Below the pieces are notes generated by a model. The model searched no databases, was not told the origin of the DNA, and saw only the letters and a program-made list of their open reading frames with translations. From Rubinisphaera margarita (GTDB lineage: Bacteria > Planctomycetota > Planctomycetia > Planctomycetales > Planctomycetaceae), in assembly GCF_022267515.1 (NCBI RefSeq), contig NZ_JAKFGB010000009.1, forward strand, positions 930,001-994,000: a stretch of DNA of 64,000 nucleotides, read 5' to 3'. The position numbers and the translations under genes are program-made. Shown here piece by piece: positions 14,101 through 22,529 of the stretch (position 1 is the stretch's first letter; the number at the start of each line of letters is the position of its first letter).

Positions 14101-15672
14101 CCGACCGTCGAGTTCAACCAGAAACAGTTCGGCTCCATTCTCGGTCATCACGAACAGCGAGTCGTTCACGATCGTCGGAGGCCCGAGGAAATAGTGACCG
14201 GCCAGATCGGGATCGCCCCCCTGGCCGTGAATTCCTCCGATCTGCCAGCGGATCTGTCCGGTCTCCAGGTCGAACGCGGTCAACAGATTGGAGTCCGTTG
14301 GCGTGATCGCCACGTTTGAGGCATCCCGAACGATGCCCACCACAGGCCGGGTCGTGGCCAGTCCGTTACCGCGGACGGCATACACGCGTTTCCCGTCACT
14401 GCTGAGTGTGCTCGAAACAAGATCGGCCACGAGATGCTGCCAGATATAATCGCGCAGTTCCGAGACGCTGCCGTTCTCGATCACGTTCGCCCGTTCGATC
14501 AGGCTTTCATTGAGCAGGAACTCGAACACGCGATCGCCGGTCGAAGATCTCCACAGGAGTTGACCATCGTCCCGCGAGAACGCCGCGACGTTCCCGAAGC
14601 TGCTCACGATGATCCGGTCCTCGACGATAATGGGATGCCAGGCCGGCAGCGTGGTCAGCTCCCGGTGATGGAGCCCTTCAATGAGTGCTTCGATCAGTTC
14701 CGAGACCCAGTTCGCACGCGGCAGTCGTTCAGGGAGCAGATGAGGCAACAGATCGGTCTGCCAGCTTTGTTCAGGCAGCATGTTGTAGTCAGCCGCGTGT
14801 TGTTTTCGGGCGGCGTCACGACGATACATGGTCCAGTTCGCCGGAGCGAGCGGCGTCTCTGTCGTCGACTGTGCAGCCAGCTCGTCGTGACGGGCTGCGA
14901 TGAACTCTCGAAGCTGCTCGCCGGAAAGTTGCTGCCCGCCGATCTTCACCGGTTTGTCGCCCAGTCGCTCCGCGAGAAAGTCGTTCGCCTGATCGACCGA
15001 CAGCAGTTGGGAAATGCAGATCGCCGTCTGGAGATCGAGGGCGGGGGACAGCGTTTTTGTGTGCCGCTCGATCATCATCAGTCGCTGAAACAGCATCAGG
15101 CTGGCCGTGAAGTTTCCGCGGTCCAGGTAGTAATTCGCCAGTTTATAGGCAGCCGTGCCTCCTGATTTCGTATGCAGATAACGCCGGCTCGCTTCCTGAA
15201 GAAGCGACGCATCGCCGGTCTGCTCCCACTGGGAAATAAGATGCCGACAGTCGGGATCGAACTGCGTGTCGTAAGCTTTCAGAATCTCGGGCGAAAGGTC
15301 TTCGACCCACGGAATCAAATTTCGTTTCAGACTCGACTCGGCTTCCCCGGTGACGACCACGAAGTCGGACGGGTAGTCGATGACGGACTGCAGGGCAGTG
15401 GCCGCATCGAGTGTGCGGTCGGCGGCGATCAGGTTCTCCAGAGTTTGAAACCGTCGCTGGAAGTCGGTTTCGACATCGACGCGATACCAGCCGGAAATGT
15501 CGTCGGGGTCCTGGTCGTCGATGATGATCGGATCAAGAATCTGCAGCGGCTGGCCCCATGCAGACGGCACAGCCACAGAGCAGAACACGAGAACGGTCGC
15601 GAGTCGGAGGCTCCAGCGAACAGTCCGGGAACAGAGGCGGGGGACAGGAGCTGGAAGTTTCACGCTCGTCAT
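11128..15672 (-). CDS. Giant exported TPR / PQQ-like beta-propeller protein
   Basis: 1,514 residues from the ATG that opens MTSVKLPAPVP; that start gives a signal peptide ending AVPSAWG-Q. Residues about 60-300 are TPR-like helices. Then comes a first PQQ-like propeller with blades such as NVAAFSRDDGQLLWR, LLTAFDLETGQIRW, IVAIDLHLREIAW, LIAIDLHSGQQLW and ELWSIDPTTGKLL (about 340-780). A second helical stretch rich in Leu/Arg follows (about 800-1,090), then a second propeller (ITGFDERGKEQWRF, IRVINPLTGTTQWE, LLGFDLKAGRTLW). This is a scaffold-type architecture (BamB-like blades); nothing shows it binds PQQ. It lies 108 bases downstream of the deacetylase gene on the same strand, so co-transcription is possible. 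Confidence 0.9.
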   Translation of the reverse strand: MTSVKLPAPVPRLCSRTVRWSLRLATVLVFCSVAVPSAWGQPLQILDPIIIDDQDPDDISGWYRVDVETDFQRRFQTLENLIAADRTLDAATALQSVIDYPSDFVVVTGEAESSLKRNLIPWVEDLSPEILKAYDTQFDPDCRHLISQWEQTGDASLLQEASRRYLHTKSGGTAAYKLANYYLDRGNFTASLMLFQRLMMIERHTKTLSPALDLQTAICISQLLSVDQANDFLAERLGDKPVKIGGQQLSGEQLREFIAARHDELAAQSTTETPLAPANWTMYRRDAARKQHAADYNMLPEQSWQTDLLPHLLPERLPRANWVSELIEALIEGLHHRELTTLPAWHPIIVEDRIIVSSFGNVAAFSRDDGQLLWRSSTGDRVFEFLLNESLIERANVIENGSVSELRDYIWQHLVADLVSSTLSSDGKRVYAVRGNGLATTRPVVGIVRDASNVAITPTDSNLLTAFDLETGQIRWQIGGIHGQGGDPDLAGHYFLGPPTIVNDSLFVMTENGAELFLVELDGRNGRVLWMQPLAHPLTPILEDRPRRLAGAMPTYMAPYLICSTNSGSIVAIDLHLREIAWMMPYLKFENSYGRSPFDRIDRRGARSMQRAVDLLDGDHWQDTVPVVSGDVLLVAPTDSQDLIAIDLHSGQQLWLEPRQDGMFVDVSPSGQILIVGKRSVRALSRDGKEIWTLPLAGDPPAGRGVFRGNTYDLPLQSDELWSIDPTTGKLLAASQHSAPLGNLFVSEDQLHAVGEGKLTAFKSLTQLQQEFSPEADTPRNATQLALEGQLHLHQGDIQQGLSLLQQAYSLDQSAQVARQITRTLLTADGATLELDERTIQELARLMVSTDHSAEMVFRYVQALRKLNRPVQGFEVVRSLLDSRKDSGELISVTAMRHVSIASLASGMVLDLYNDCNDTQRAELLASARTLLQNTTAPETLLHYHPLFVLPGLESEYRLTVCRLLDASSNPLLLERHLLWLISHGSLEFQAETLARMTELLLSRDRSAAAARFAARLRQDFPNTPALQQQTGQQLVEMWQTQHPSLQKLLSPEPVEPARYAYNVNVNPDQVAGSRGDIAVTVPLKVYQHSPWEDWTFSLLQTLELITGFDERGKEQWRFHLGTEIGRSTSHRLHLQGHLGIFQTDGEIYGLNGFDLSSKYAAKPTWSLRYGSGDLQGRGFLPSPVVHVLGPTPLMAGWSVEAGQLTPPVDQHLPIRDGDRIRVINPLTGTTQWEMQRPESEQPVVWAEDDSLFILPSSGRYCETVRLVDGGQSRKVDLPIHDELRALSGSVVVLWERINMQSGRLLGFDLKAGRTLWSLNVSGSIALAQLDHERLALFDVGPGTLRLLDPRSENPVFFTTEVADSPARSLYVTSDPQTWYVHLTSKPDSTSQNLGLEAGMDVNGPVVAISRDEPRKLWQSSIDQLRWIPGQSADLPFLIYGAKVEVIQRDENGELAQQYYKPTLRILDKQTGDLITELPEDVTGTLMRFVPDFDKNEFTFEFTSGAFTIQATKR

Positions 15673-15780
15673 GCTGCGTACTTTGCTCGGTTCTACTGGA
15701 AAAATGGCATTGTGAACCACCGCTGGCCCATCAAATTGTCCCCGTGTCATCATTCATTCTAGTTCAGCCTCATGCGGTAC

Positions 15781-16797
15781 TCAATTCCCTGTCCGATCGG
15801 AGTGCAGATCCGCGCTGCTCAGAGTTTCCACATGAGTCCGTACCGAGGCCGCCAGAGCGTCGCGGTCGTATCCACCTTCAAGAAGGGAGACGATCCGGGT
15901 TTTGGCGTGCGTCCGTGCGATTTCGCCGACAAATCGAGTCAACCGGCCAAAATCTTCGGTGTCGAGATTCAGCGAGCCGATTGGATCGAGACGATGAGCG
16001 TCGAAGCCGGCACTGATTAATACGAGTTCGGGGCGACACTTGTCCGCAAACGATCCCAGGGTCTCTTCGAATGCCTTGAGATACTGCTCAGGTGTCGTGT
16101 TGGCCGGCAACGGCAGGTTGCGAATCGTCCCCAGACCTTTCCCCGTTCCTGTCTCCTCCGCTGCCCCGGTGCCGGGATAGAACGGCCAGCGATGAGCCGA
16201 GAAGAACCAGATCTGTTCGTCTTCGTACACCAGATCCTGCGTGCCGTTGCCGTGATGCACATCCCAATCGACGATCAGCACCCGCTTCAGGCCATGCCTT
16301 TTGACGGCATGCCGGGCGGCAACGACGACGTTATTCACCAGGCAGAACCCCATCGCCGAGTCGGCAACAGCGTGATGTCCCGGCGGCCGCATGGCGCAGA
16401 ACGCCGTTCTCGCAGAACCGGAGATGACTGCATCGACCGCATCGATCGCGGTTTGGGCGGCCAGCAGGGCCACATCGTAAGAATCGGCACAGACCACAGT
16501 ATCGGCGTCCCAGTTGCCTCCGCCATGAACCGCGAATTGATCGAGTCGATGCAGATAAGAGGCGGTGTGGACCGTTGTCAGCAGGTCGAGAAGTTCTTCA
16601 CGATGCTCGGCATTGAACGGATCCTGTGCTTCCCGCGCCCGAAGATCAGCCGGATCAGCGGCAGCGAGAATCGGCTGCATCATCTTTTCGATGCTCTTGA
16701 GCCGGAGCGAAGTCTCCGGATGGCTGCCGGTTCGATGATCGAGGAACCGTTCGTCATGTAAGTAGAGACAACGAGTTGTTTCGTCGGCGACAGGCAT
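15781..16797 (-). CDS. Histone deacetylase / acetoin-utilisation family amidohydrolase
   Basis: 338 residues, the full domain length. Zinc-site and catalytic motifs are intact: RPPGHHA (tandem His), VDWDVHHGNGTQ (Asp-x-His ligands), SAGFDAH (third ligand Asp) and LLEGGYD (Tyr/Gly-Gly end motif). FFSAHRWPFYPGTG matches the S-x-H-x-x-P-F-Y-P-G-T-G loop of class II-like bacterial enzymes, which deacetylate polyamines or lysine side chains. No signal peptide, so cytoplasmic. The substrate cannot be told from sequence. It precedes the giant propeller gene on the same strand. Confidence 0.95.
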   Translation of the reverse strand: MPVADETTRCLYLHDERFLDHRTGSHPETSLRLKSIEKMMQPILAAADPADLRAREAQDPFNAEHREELLDLLTTVHTASYLHRLDQFAVHGGGNWDADTVVCADSYDVALLAAQTAIDAVDAVISGSARTAFCAMRPPGHHAVADSAMGFCLVNNVVVAARHAVKRHGLKRVLIVDWDVHHGNGTQDLVYEDEQIWFFSAHRWPFYPGTGAAEETGTGKGLGTIRNLPLPANTTPEQYLKAFEETLGSFADKCRPELVLISAGFDAHRLDPIGSLNLDTEDFGRLTRFVGEIARTHAKTRIVSLLEGGYDRDALAASVRTHVETLSSADLHSDRTGN

Positions 16798-17341
16798 GCT
16801 GATTCAGGAGGTATCCGCTGAAAAGCCGATGGAATCGGAAGGCTGCAGGGGCAGGCAACGTGAAAATACGAAGTTTGCAGGCTCACCATATTTTCATGAG
16901 GCTCGCGGGATCGTACAATACCGCACAGCCGATTTTCGGGGATTCGGGCGTTTTGCCGGAACTCCGATCTGTTGAGATCCGTCCTTCATTCTGATCCAAT
17001 CTCTCGGGATCTCACGGTTTTCTGCATCCAGGTTGGCCGCACGTTTCGTGTTCATTTCCGGGCGAACCTTGTTCCATTGAACGGAAAAATCCTAAAAACC
17101 AGTTTTTCAGGCCTATTGCCGCCCACCAGAGACCGGCACGTTCGACGTATAAGTGTTTCGGAAGCTATTCTCTTGGCATAGGGAGACAGGGGCTTCATAA
17201 TAAACTCGCGCTATGCGATGTTCGGTCCGTGTTGCCATTCACTGCGCCGCAGAGACTGAGCTCCCTTTCGGCGGCCGTTCCGGTTCCCGGCCTCGCATGC
17301 GATTCGACATGACGCGAACAGATACCAGAGCAGGGGATGTT
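16798..17341. other. Gene-free divergent promoter region
   Basis: 544 bases between the leftward deacetylase gene and the rightward HEAT-like gene. Lower GC patches occur near 16880-16920 and 17040-17190. No repeat, RNA gene or clear -35/-10 pair was recognised. The right end holds in-frame upstream codons of the next gene (possible starts at 17213, 17298 and 17310). Confidence 0.5.
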
Positions 17342-18583
17342 GTGTTCTCACTGATCAGAAATATAAAGTCTGCCCAAGTTCTCGCGGCCCTACTCGGAGC
17401 GGCAGTTTCGCTGTCCGGGCTCGAGACCTTCTCGCGTTCTCCCGACTCTGTTCTCTACGCTCAGGGGGAAGTGAACAATCAGGAGCTCGTTAACGCTGCC
17501 CAGCTTCAGCAGCTCAAACGCAACGGACCGCAGCTGTTCACGGCCATGGGACAAAGCAACCTGAAGCAGTCCGACATCGCTCTGCTGACCGAAATGACGC
17601 AGATTCAGGTTCTGCAGATGAGCATGAAGGAAAAGCGGACCGAACTGGCCGACATTCGCGAGCGACTCAAACGCGATCTCAATCTGCGGGCCACCCCAGC
17701 CGTCCGCTCCGTCATGGTTCCCGAGGTCATCAAGAATTGCGAAGCACTGCTGCAGCATCCGCTGCCGGTCCGACTCAACGCCTGCCTGCTGATTACGGAA
17801 ATGAATGAAGAACCGGGGCAGCTCGCCCGTCAGGTTCCCGCCAAGCCCTGGGTCGGCATGACCGATCCGCTGCTCAAGGTTCTCAACGATCCGGAACAGC
17901 ACATCGCCGTCAAGGTGATCGCGGCCAACGGTTTGATGCGTCTCTGTCAGGATGGAAGTCCCAAGGTCGACGTCCGCTCGCGGATCGCCGATACGATGAT
18001 CAGCGAGTTGAGCAAACCCAGTCTGCACGAGTGGTATCAGCGGACGCTCGTTCAGGCGGTCTCTTTCACCGATGTGCTTTTCGACAAGGCACGCCGGCCT
18101 TACATCGTGCAGAAACTTGCCGAGATTCTCGTCGATTCCAAGCAACCCTGGAGCGTTCGCGCCGAAGCGGCTGCCGGGCTCGGACGGACGAACATGAATG
18201 GCGAGATCAATGTTTCGCTGGTCTCTCACGAGATCGTTCGCTTCGCCCACGAGATGGGTCAGCAGTTCAACGCGAACCCGAACGCCCCGCACTGGCGGTA
18301 TTGTGCCTTTCGTGTTTACACCGCCTACAAACCGGAAGCGTCCGGCCGACAGGCGCTGCTGACCCGGACACAGTCGCCGCCGCTCAGCGGCTATCGTGCG
18401 GAAGTCGCCTCGGCTTACGATGTCGTACTGCCGGTCGTGAACGGCGTGCTGAGCAACAACGTCGCCAATCCCAAGGCGATGCCCAACGCCGTGCTCGACA
18501 AAGCCAAGACGTGGCTCGACCAGAACCCGCCGCCGAATCTGACCATCGGACCAAACGTCAAACCCCTCCGCAACGCCGGCTAA
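17342..18583 (+). CDS. Exported helical-repeat (HEAT-like) protein of unknown function
   Basis: 413 residues from a GTG start with AGGGG five bases upstream; this start places a signal-peptide-like segment (IKSAQVLAALLGAAVSLSGL) at the N-terminus. Longer in-frame starts exist up to 17213. The mature part is almost entirely helical, with repeats such as VRLNACLLITEMNE, IAVKVIAANGLMRLCQDG and WSVRAEAAAGLGRTNMNG that resemble HEAT/PBS-lyase-type units. No catalytic motif seen. It probably acts as a protein-binding scaffold outside the cytoplasm. It stands alone between intergenic regions of several hundred bases. Confidence 0.8.
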   Translation: MFSLIRNIKSAQVLAALLGAAVSLSGLETFSRSPDSVLYAQGEVNNQELVNAAQLQQLKRNGPQLFTAMGQSNLKQSDIALLTEMTQIQVLQMSMKEKRTELADIRERLKRDLNLRATPAVRSVMVPEVIKNCEALLQHPLPVRLNACLLITEMNEEPGQLARQVPAKPWVGMTDPLLKVLNDPEQHIAVKVIAANGLMRLCQDGSPKVDVRSRIADTMISELSKPSLHEWYQRTLVQAVSFTDVLFDKARRPYIVQKLAEILVDSKQPWSVRAEAAAGLGRTNMNGEINVSLVSHEIVRFAHEMGQQFNANPNAPHWRYCAFRVYTAYKPEASGRQALLTRTQSPPLSGYRAEVASAYDVVLPVVNGVLSNNVANPKAMPNAVLDKAKTWLDQNPPPNLTIGPNVKPLRNAG

Positions 18584-18598
18584 AACGCGTCTCATGTA

Positions 18599-18744
18599 CC
18601 GGCGGCATCCTGCCGCCGAATGCGTACGCCTTCGTCTTCGGCGCTGAACGGCTGACGAACGCAGTTGGGTTTTCAGCTCCCCGCCCGCTGAGACGCTCTA
18701 CGTCGGTTCCTGCAACCACGTCCTTTCGACGGCAGGATGCGGCT
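18599..18744. repeat. Inverted GGCGGCATCCTGCCGCC-type repeat
   Basis: Left unit at 18599-18618 is itself a hairpin (GGCGGCA-TCC-TGCCGCC). The right unit at 18727-18744 reads CGACGGCAGGATGCGGC and is an inverted near-copy, matching about 15 of 17 positions. The pair lies in the 319-base gap after the HEAT-like gene. No transposase is nearby; a REP/MITE-like origin is inferred. A TATAAT at 18824-18829 further right could be the -10 of the next gene. Confidence 0.65.
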
Positions 18745-18902
18745 CCTACGGAGTTGGCCGGCGGGTTGTGAACTCCGGGGCTCCCCGCTCAATTGCTAGG
18801 TTTCCCCCTCGCTGCTGACCTTCTATAATCGGGGATCTTCTCAAGACCTCATCGTCGCTCTTCGGACCGGCGATTTTTCCATTTTTGAAGGCAACCGGTG
18901 CG

Positions 18903-20162
18903 ATGGCGAAGCAACAGATTCATCAGTACGAAATGGCCAACGGCATGACTCTGCTCATCGAGCACATGCCTGCTGTCCGCTCCGCCGCCATTACGCTGAC
19001 TGTCCCCGCCGGGACCGCTCACGAGCAGAGAGGCGAGAACGGGACATCGGCTCTGCTGGCGGATCTGCTCCTTCGCGGAGCAGGAGACATGGACTCGCGA
19101 ACTCTGTCGGTCGCTTTCGATAACCTCGGCGTCCAGCATTCCGTTTCGCCGGGCTGGTTCCACATCACCCTGCACGCCGCGACCGTCGCCGAGCGAATCC
19201 CCGAGGCTCTGGAATTGATCTCCAAGGTCATTCAGGAGCCACGACTCGAAGCCGATCATTTCGAAATGTGTCAGGTCGGCCGCGAACAGGTGCTCCGTTC
19301 CATCGAAGACGAGCCGCGACAGAAGCTGACTGTGGAATTGCGCCGCCGCAGTTATTCCCCGCCCTGGAACCGTCCGCTCGAAGGGACGCTGGATCATCTT
19401 CAGAACATTTCGCTCGATTCGGTGACCGATCACTACCGCCGATGCTGCGTCCCGCAGGGGGCGATCCTGGGAATCGCCGGCTATGTCGATCCGATCGTGA
19501 TTCGCGGACTTTGCGATCAACTCTTCGGCGGCTGGAAGGGGATCGCCCCCGAGCCGCTCAAAGAGCTCGAGCCGAAGGTGCATCAGGGGCACCTCAAGCA
19601 CGATTCCACGCAGACCCACATCGGCATCGCCTACCCGGCTGTGCCGTATCGCGATCCTGATTACTACAAAGCCTGGGCCGCAGTCGGCATTCTGAGCGGC
19701 GGCATGAGCTCGCGGCTCTTCACTAAGGTCCGCGAAGAACGGGGGCTCTGTTATGCGATCGGTGCCTCGCTGAACACGCTGCGGGACCGGGCCCGCGTGA
19801 TCTGTTATGCCGGGACGACCAACGAACGTGCTCAGGAAACGCTTGATGTCACGCTCAACGAGTTGATCAATTTCGGGGACGACATTTCCGAAGACGAACT
19901 GCAGCGATGCAAAGCCCGGGCGAAGTCGTCGCTGATCATGCAGGAAGAATCGACCATGGCCCGAGCCGGCGCGATGGTCCGCGACTGGTTCCACCTGAAA
20001 CGTATCAGCACGCTGGAGGAAGTTCGCCAGAAGGTCGAAGCCTTGACCGTCGATCAGATCGTCGATTACGTCAATAAGCGCTCGGCTCGACAGTTCCAGG
20101 TCCTCACCCTGGGCCCGGAACCACTGAGTGTGCAGGGCGAAGTCGACATCAGTGATATGTAA
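18903..20162 (+). CDS. M16 peptidase homologue lacking the zinc site
   Basis: 419 residues with the two-lobe M16 (insulinase/MPP) fold. The HxxEH zinc motif should lie at residues 50-54, but reads A-L-L-A-D in GTSALLADLLLRGAG: both His and the Glu are gone. The C-terminal SSRLFTKVREERGLCYAIGA motif (Arg/Tyr substrate-binding pair) is intact. In bacterial and mitochondrial M16 heterodimers one subunit carries the zinc and the other the R/Y pair, so this is probably the non-catalytic partner; the zinc subunit is not in this window. No signal peptide. A TTG six codons upstream is possible but less likely than MAKQQ. Confidence 0.9.
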   Translation: MAKQQIHQYEMANGMTLLIEHMPAVRSAAITLTVPAGTAHEQRGENGTSALLADLLLRGAGDMDSRTLSVAFDNLGVQHSVSPGWFHITLHAATVAERIPEALELISKVIQEPRLEADHFEMCQVGREQVLRSIEDEPRQKLTVELRRRSYSPPWNRPLEGTLDHLQNISLDSVTDHYRRCCVPQGAILGIAGYVDPIVIRGLCDQLFGGWKGIAPEPLKELEPKVHQGHLKHDSTQTHIGIAYPAVPYRDPDYYKAWAAVGILSGGMSSRLFTKVREERGLCYAIGASLNTLRDRARVICYAGTTNERAQETLDVTLNELINFGDDISEDELQRCKARAKSSLIMQEESTMARAGAMVRDWFHLKRISTLEEVRQKVEALTVDQIVDYVNKRSARQFQVLTLGPEPLSVQGEVDISDM

Positions 20163-20173
20163 CAACGAAGTCA

Positions 20174-20208
20174 GACCTCGCCCCAGAAGCTGCCCCCTGG
20201 GCGAGGTC
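20174..20208 (+). terminator. Hairpin just after the M16 gene
   Basis: Perfect 10-base arms GACCTCGCCC / GGGCGAGGTC with a 15-base loop, starting 12 bases after the stop codon. There is no proper T tract, so it may be an RNA-stabilising or factor-dependent 3' structure, not a classical terminator. Confidence 0.4.
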
Positions 20209-20260
20209 GACGGAGCGGCGGCCCGTTTTGAAGAGTGAATTTCTCTGAGAGAGTCCGCTC

Positions 20261-20686
20261 ATGAACCTGAGCATCATCATCCCGAATCAGACGTGGACGT
20301 TCGCCCTGGAAGATCTTCAGCGCGGGGATCCGGCGTTGCAGGTCGCCGATGTCGCTGAACGGTTTCCTGGTCGCCAGGGGACTGGGCTGCTGTTCCGCCA
20401 GTGGCTGGAGCAACTCATCGGCGATTCGATTCTCGTTCAGTCGCTGGTACTGCGTTCCAGTCAGGACGGCTTTGAAAAGATCATCCACTGGGGGCTCATT
20501 CCCGACGACGCCGTGCTGATTTACGCACTGGGCGACGAACCACTTCCGCCGGATATGGGGGGGCCATGTCGGCTGCTGGTCCCGGGGACCGTGCTTTGCG
20601 GGCGTTCCGAACTCGACAACTGCGTGAATGTGAAGCATCTTGACTCGGTAGAGCTTCAGCCGGCTACCGGAACCGATGCAGTTTGA
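20261..20686 (+). CDS. Small protein with sulfite-oxidase-type (oxidoreductase molybdopterin) fold segment
   Basis: 141 residues. The ending LPPDMGGPCRLLVPGTVLCGRSELDNCVNVKHLDSVEL corresponds to the conserved H/M-G-G-P-x-R-x-x-V-P-G to K-x-x-x-x-I-E-L stretch near the C-terminus of the molybdopterin-binding domain of sulfite oxidases. The N-terminal half is too short to hold the complete domain and lacks the molybdenum-ligand Cys motif, so a catalytic role is doubtful. GAGAGAG lies upstream of the ATG. It follows the M16 gene by 98 bases. It could be a degenerate accessory protein kept for another purpose. Confidence 0.75.
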   Translation: MNLSIIIPNQTWTFALEDLQRGDPALQVADVAERFPGRQGTGLLFRQWLEQLIGDSILVQSLVLRSSQDGFEKIIHWGLIPDDAVLIYALGDEPLPPDMGGPCRLLVPGTVLCGRSELDNCVNVKHLDSVELQPATGTDAV

Positions 20687-20914
20687 CAGGTCGCTGTAGA
20701 TTGCCAGATCGATCAGCCCTGCGCGGTCGCTGAATGAACTTGGAATTCCTCGATCGAATTGCGCAGATCTGGCTTGTCAACCGGAAAATCGGTCGGCACA
20801 ATACGCCCCCTCCGGAGTTCAGAAGGAACTCTACTTACGACCCCGGCGTCTGAACGTCAGACGAATCGGAGTCACCCACATGGACTGTGAAAGTTCGATC
20901 GAAAGGACTCAAGG

Positions 20915-21217
20915 ATGAGTTGTGTCTCGATCTACCGCCCGAGCGGTATTGCTGAAGAACCAATGACGATCCCGTTTCCCCGGCTCCGCTTTGGCCGGAC
21001 GTCTTCGGACGACGGGGCTCAAACGCTGGCTCTGAACCGTGCTCGCCTGATGCATCACAACCGGTTCTGCCCCTGCTGCAACTCGGTGGCCGTGGAGCCG
21101 CTGGAACTCAATGATCCCTCGCTGAACGCCTCCGGCATGCCGATTCCAGGGACCGCGACCGTGGTCGCCTTCCATTGCAACGGCTGCTATCATGAGTGGC
21201 CCGTCGCAGCGCGATAG
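20915..21217 (+). CDS. Small CxxC zinc-ribbon-like protein
   Basis: 100 residues, with FCPCCNS (about residue 52) and FHCNGCYHEW (about residue 88) forming a four-cysteine CxxC...CxxC set, most likely one zinc ribbon. GAAAGGA about 8 bases upstream of the ATG is a good ribosome binding site. No membrane segment. The function is unknown; such ribbons often bind nucleic acid or proteins. The preceding 228-base gap shows no other feature. The next gene begins 79 bases downstream on the same strand. Confidence 0.7.
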   Translation: MSCVSIYRPSGIAEEPMTIPFPRLRFGRTSSDDGAQTLALNRARLMHHNRFCPCCNSVAVEPLELNDPSLNASGMPIPGTATVVAFHCNGCYHEWPVAAR

Positions 21218-21296
21218 CCGATCACGAGCAGAGAATCGCGCCGCTTCCGCGTTCAGGAATGCCGCAGGATCCCGGTTCTGCGGAGAAGGAGACGCC

Positions 21297-22529
21297 GTGA
21301 TTCGCCTGCTGCTGTTCGTCTGCCTGCTGTGGACCGCTCAACCGACATCAGCCTCCGACTGGCCCCAGATTCTGGGGCCGGATCGCAACGCCGTGGTCGC
21401 CGAAGCTCCGCCCAATTTTGGCTGGTCCGGAGAGAGTCCGAAAGTGCTCTGGCGAACTCCGGCTGGTTCGGGTGTCGCGGGGGCGGCCATCGTGGAAGGC
21501 ACGGCGTACCTGTTCTTCCGCGTTGAAGACGAGGAAGTTCTCGAAGCTCGGGAATTGAAGTCAGGTCAGCTGCAGTGGACGCAGAAGTTCCCCACGAACT
21601 ATCAGCCGCGCATCATGCCCGACGACGGTCCGCTCTGCGTCCCGACCATCAGCGGCGATCGTATCGTGCTGTTCGGAGCCTCCGGTGGACTCCGGTGCCT
21701 GGAACGCAAGACCGGCAAAGTTCTCTGGTCGCGGGATGCGCTCGAAGACTACGGAGCCGATGAAGGCTACTTCGGAGCCGGCAGTTCTCCGCTGATCACA
21801 GAGAACCTGGTCCTCGTCAACGTCGGTGGATTCCGGGATAATGCTGGCGTGGTCGCCTTCGATCTGAAATCGGGTCAGACCGTCTGGCAGACTGGAGCCT
21901 GGCAGCCGAGCTATTCCGCTCCGATTCTCACGCAGGTGAATGGAACACCCATCGCCATCTTCTGCACACGGCTCGATACGGTGGGACTCAATCCGAAGAC
22001 AGGCGAAGTCCTGTTCCAGACTCCGTTTGGAGCACGGGGGCCAACGGTCAACGGAGCGACGCCGGTCGTTCGCGGGGATCACCTTTTCCTCACCGCCAGC
22101 TACAACATCGGCAGCGTCTGGGCCCGATTCAACGACAAGTCGATCGAGATCGAACGGACCGGACTGGATCCGATGGCTTCTCAGTACACGACGCCTGTTC
22201 CCGTCGGAACGTCCCTCATAGGCTGCGACGGCCGGCAGGATGGACCAGATGCCGATCTCGTCTGCTTCGACCCGGCGACCGGCGATGTCCGCTGGCGGGA
22301 AACCGGCTTCGGTTACGCCACGCTGATCCGAGTCGGCAACCAGCTGTTGATCGTCAAAACTGATGGAGAACTCGTTCTCGCCAAGGCCAGCGAAGAGCGT
22401 CTTCAGATCCTGCAACGAACCTCTGTTCTGGACGGAGTCACCCGCGCCTTGCCCGCTCTCAGTGGCAATGTCCTCGTCGTCCGCAACGAACAGGAATGGA
22501 TCTGCCTGCAGCTGGTTGCTGATAAGTAG
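21297..22529 (+). CDS. Exported PQQ-like beta-propeller protein
   Basis: 410 residues from a GTG with a strong AGAAGGAG site just upstream. Residues 1-19 are a signal peptide (MIRLLLFVCLLWTAQPTSA), then SDWPQILGPDRNAV, the start typical of planctomycete PQQ-propeller proteins. Blades: AAIVEGTAYLFFR...ELKSGQLQW, GGLRCLERKTGKVLW, GVVAFDLKSGQTVW, GLNPKTGEVLF and LVCFDPATGDVRW. No PQQ-dehydrogenase catalytic or heme motifs, so it is likely a BamB-like binding or scaffold protein in the periplasm. The frame extends upstream to 21192 but that part has no signal peptide. Confidence 0.88.
   Translation: MIRLLLFVCLLWTAQPTSASDWPQILGPDRNAVVAEAPPNFGWSGESPKVLWRTPAGSGVAGAAIVEGTAYLFFRVEDEEVLEARELKSGQLQWTQKFPTNYQPRIMPDDGPLCVPTISGDRIVLFGASGGLRCLERKTGKVLWSRDALEDYGADEGYFGAGSSPLITENLVLVNVGGFRDNAGVVAFDLKSGQTVWQTGAWQPSYSAPILTQVNGTPIAIFCTRLDTVGLNPKTGEVLFQTPFGARGPTVNGATPVVRGDHLFLTASYNIGSVWARFNDKSIEIERTGLDPMASQYTTPVPVGTSLIGCDGRQDGPDADLVCFDPATGDVRWRETGFGYATLIRVGNQLLIVKTDGELVLAKASEERLQILQRTSVLDGVTRALPALSGNVLVVRNEQEWICLQLVADK

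Noticed and set aside
17390..18595. A 401-codon open frame on the minus strand
   Set aside because: Antisense shadow of the HEAT-like gene, whose plus-strand frame has a good ribosome binding site, signal peptide and repeat pattern.
18849..20165. A 438-codon open frame on the minus strand
   Set aside because: Antisense to the M16 homologue, which carries the SRLF...GLCY motif; the minus translation has no recognisable domain.
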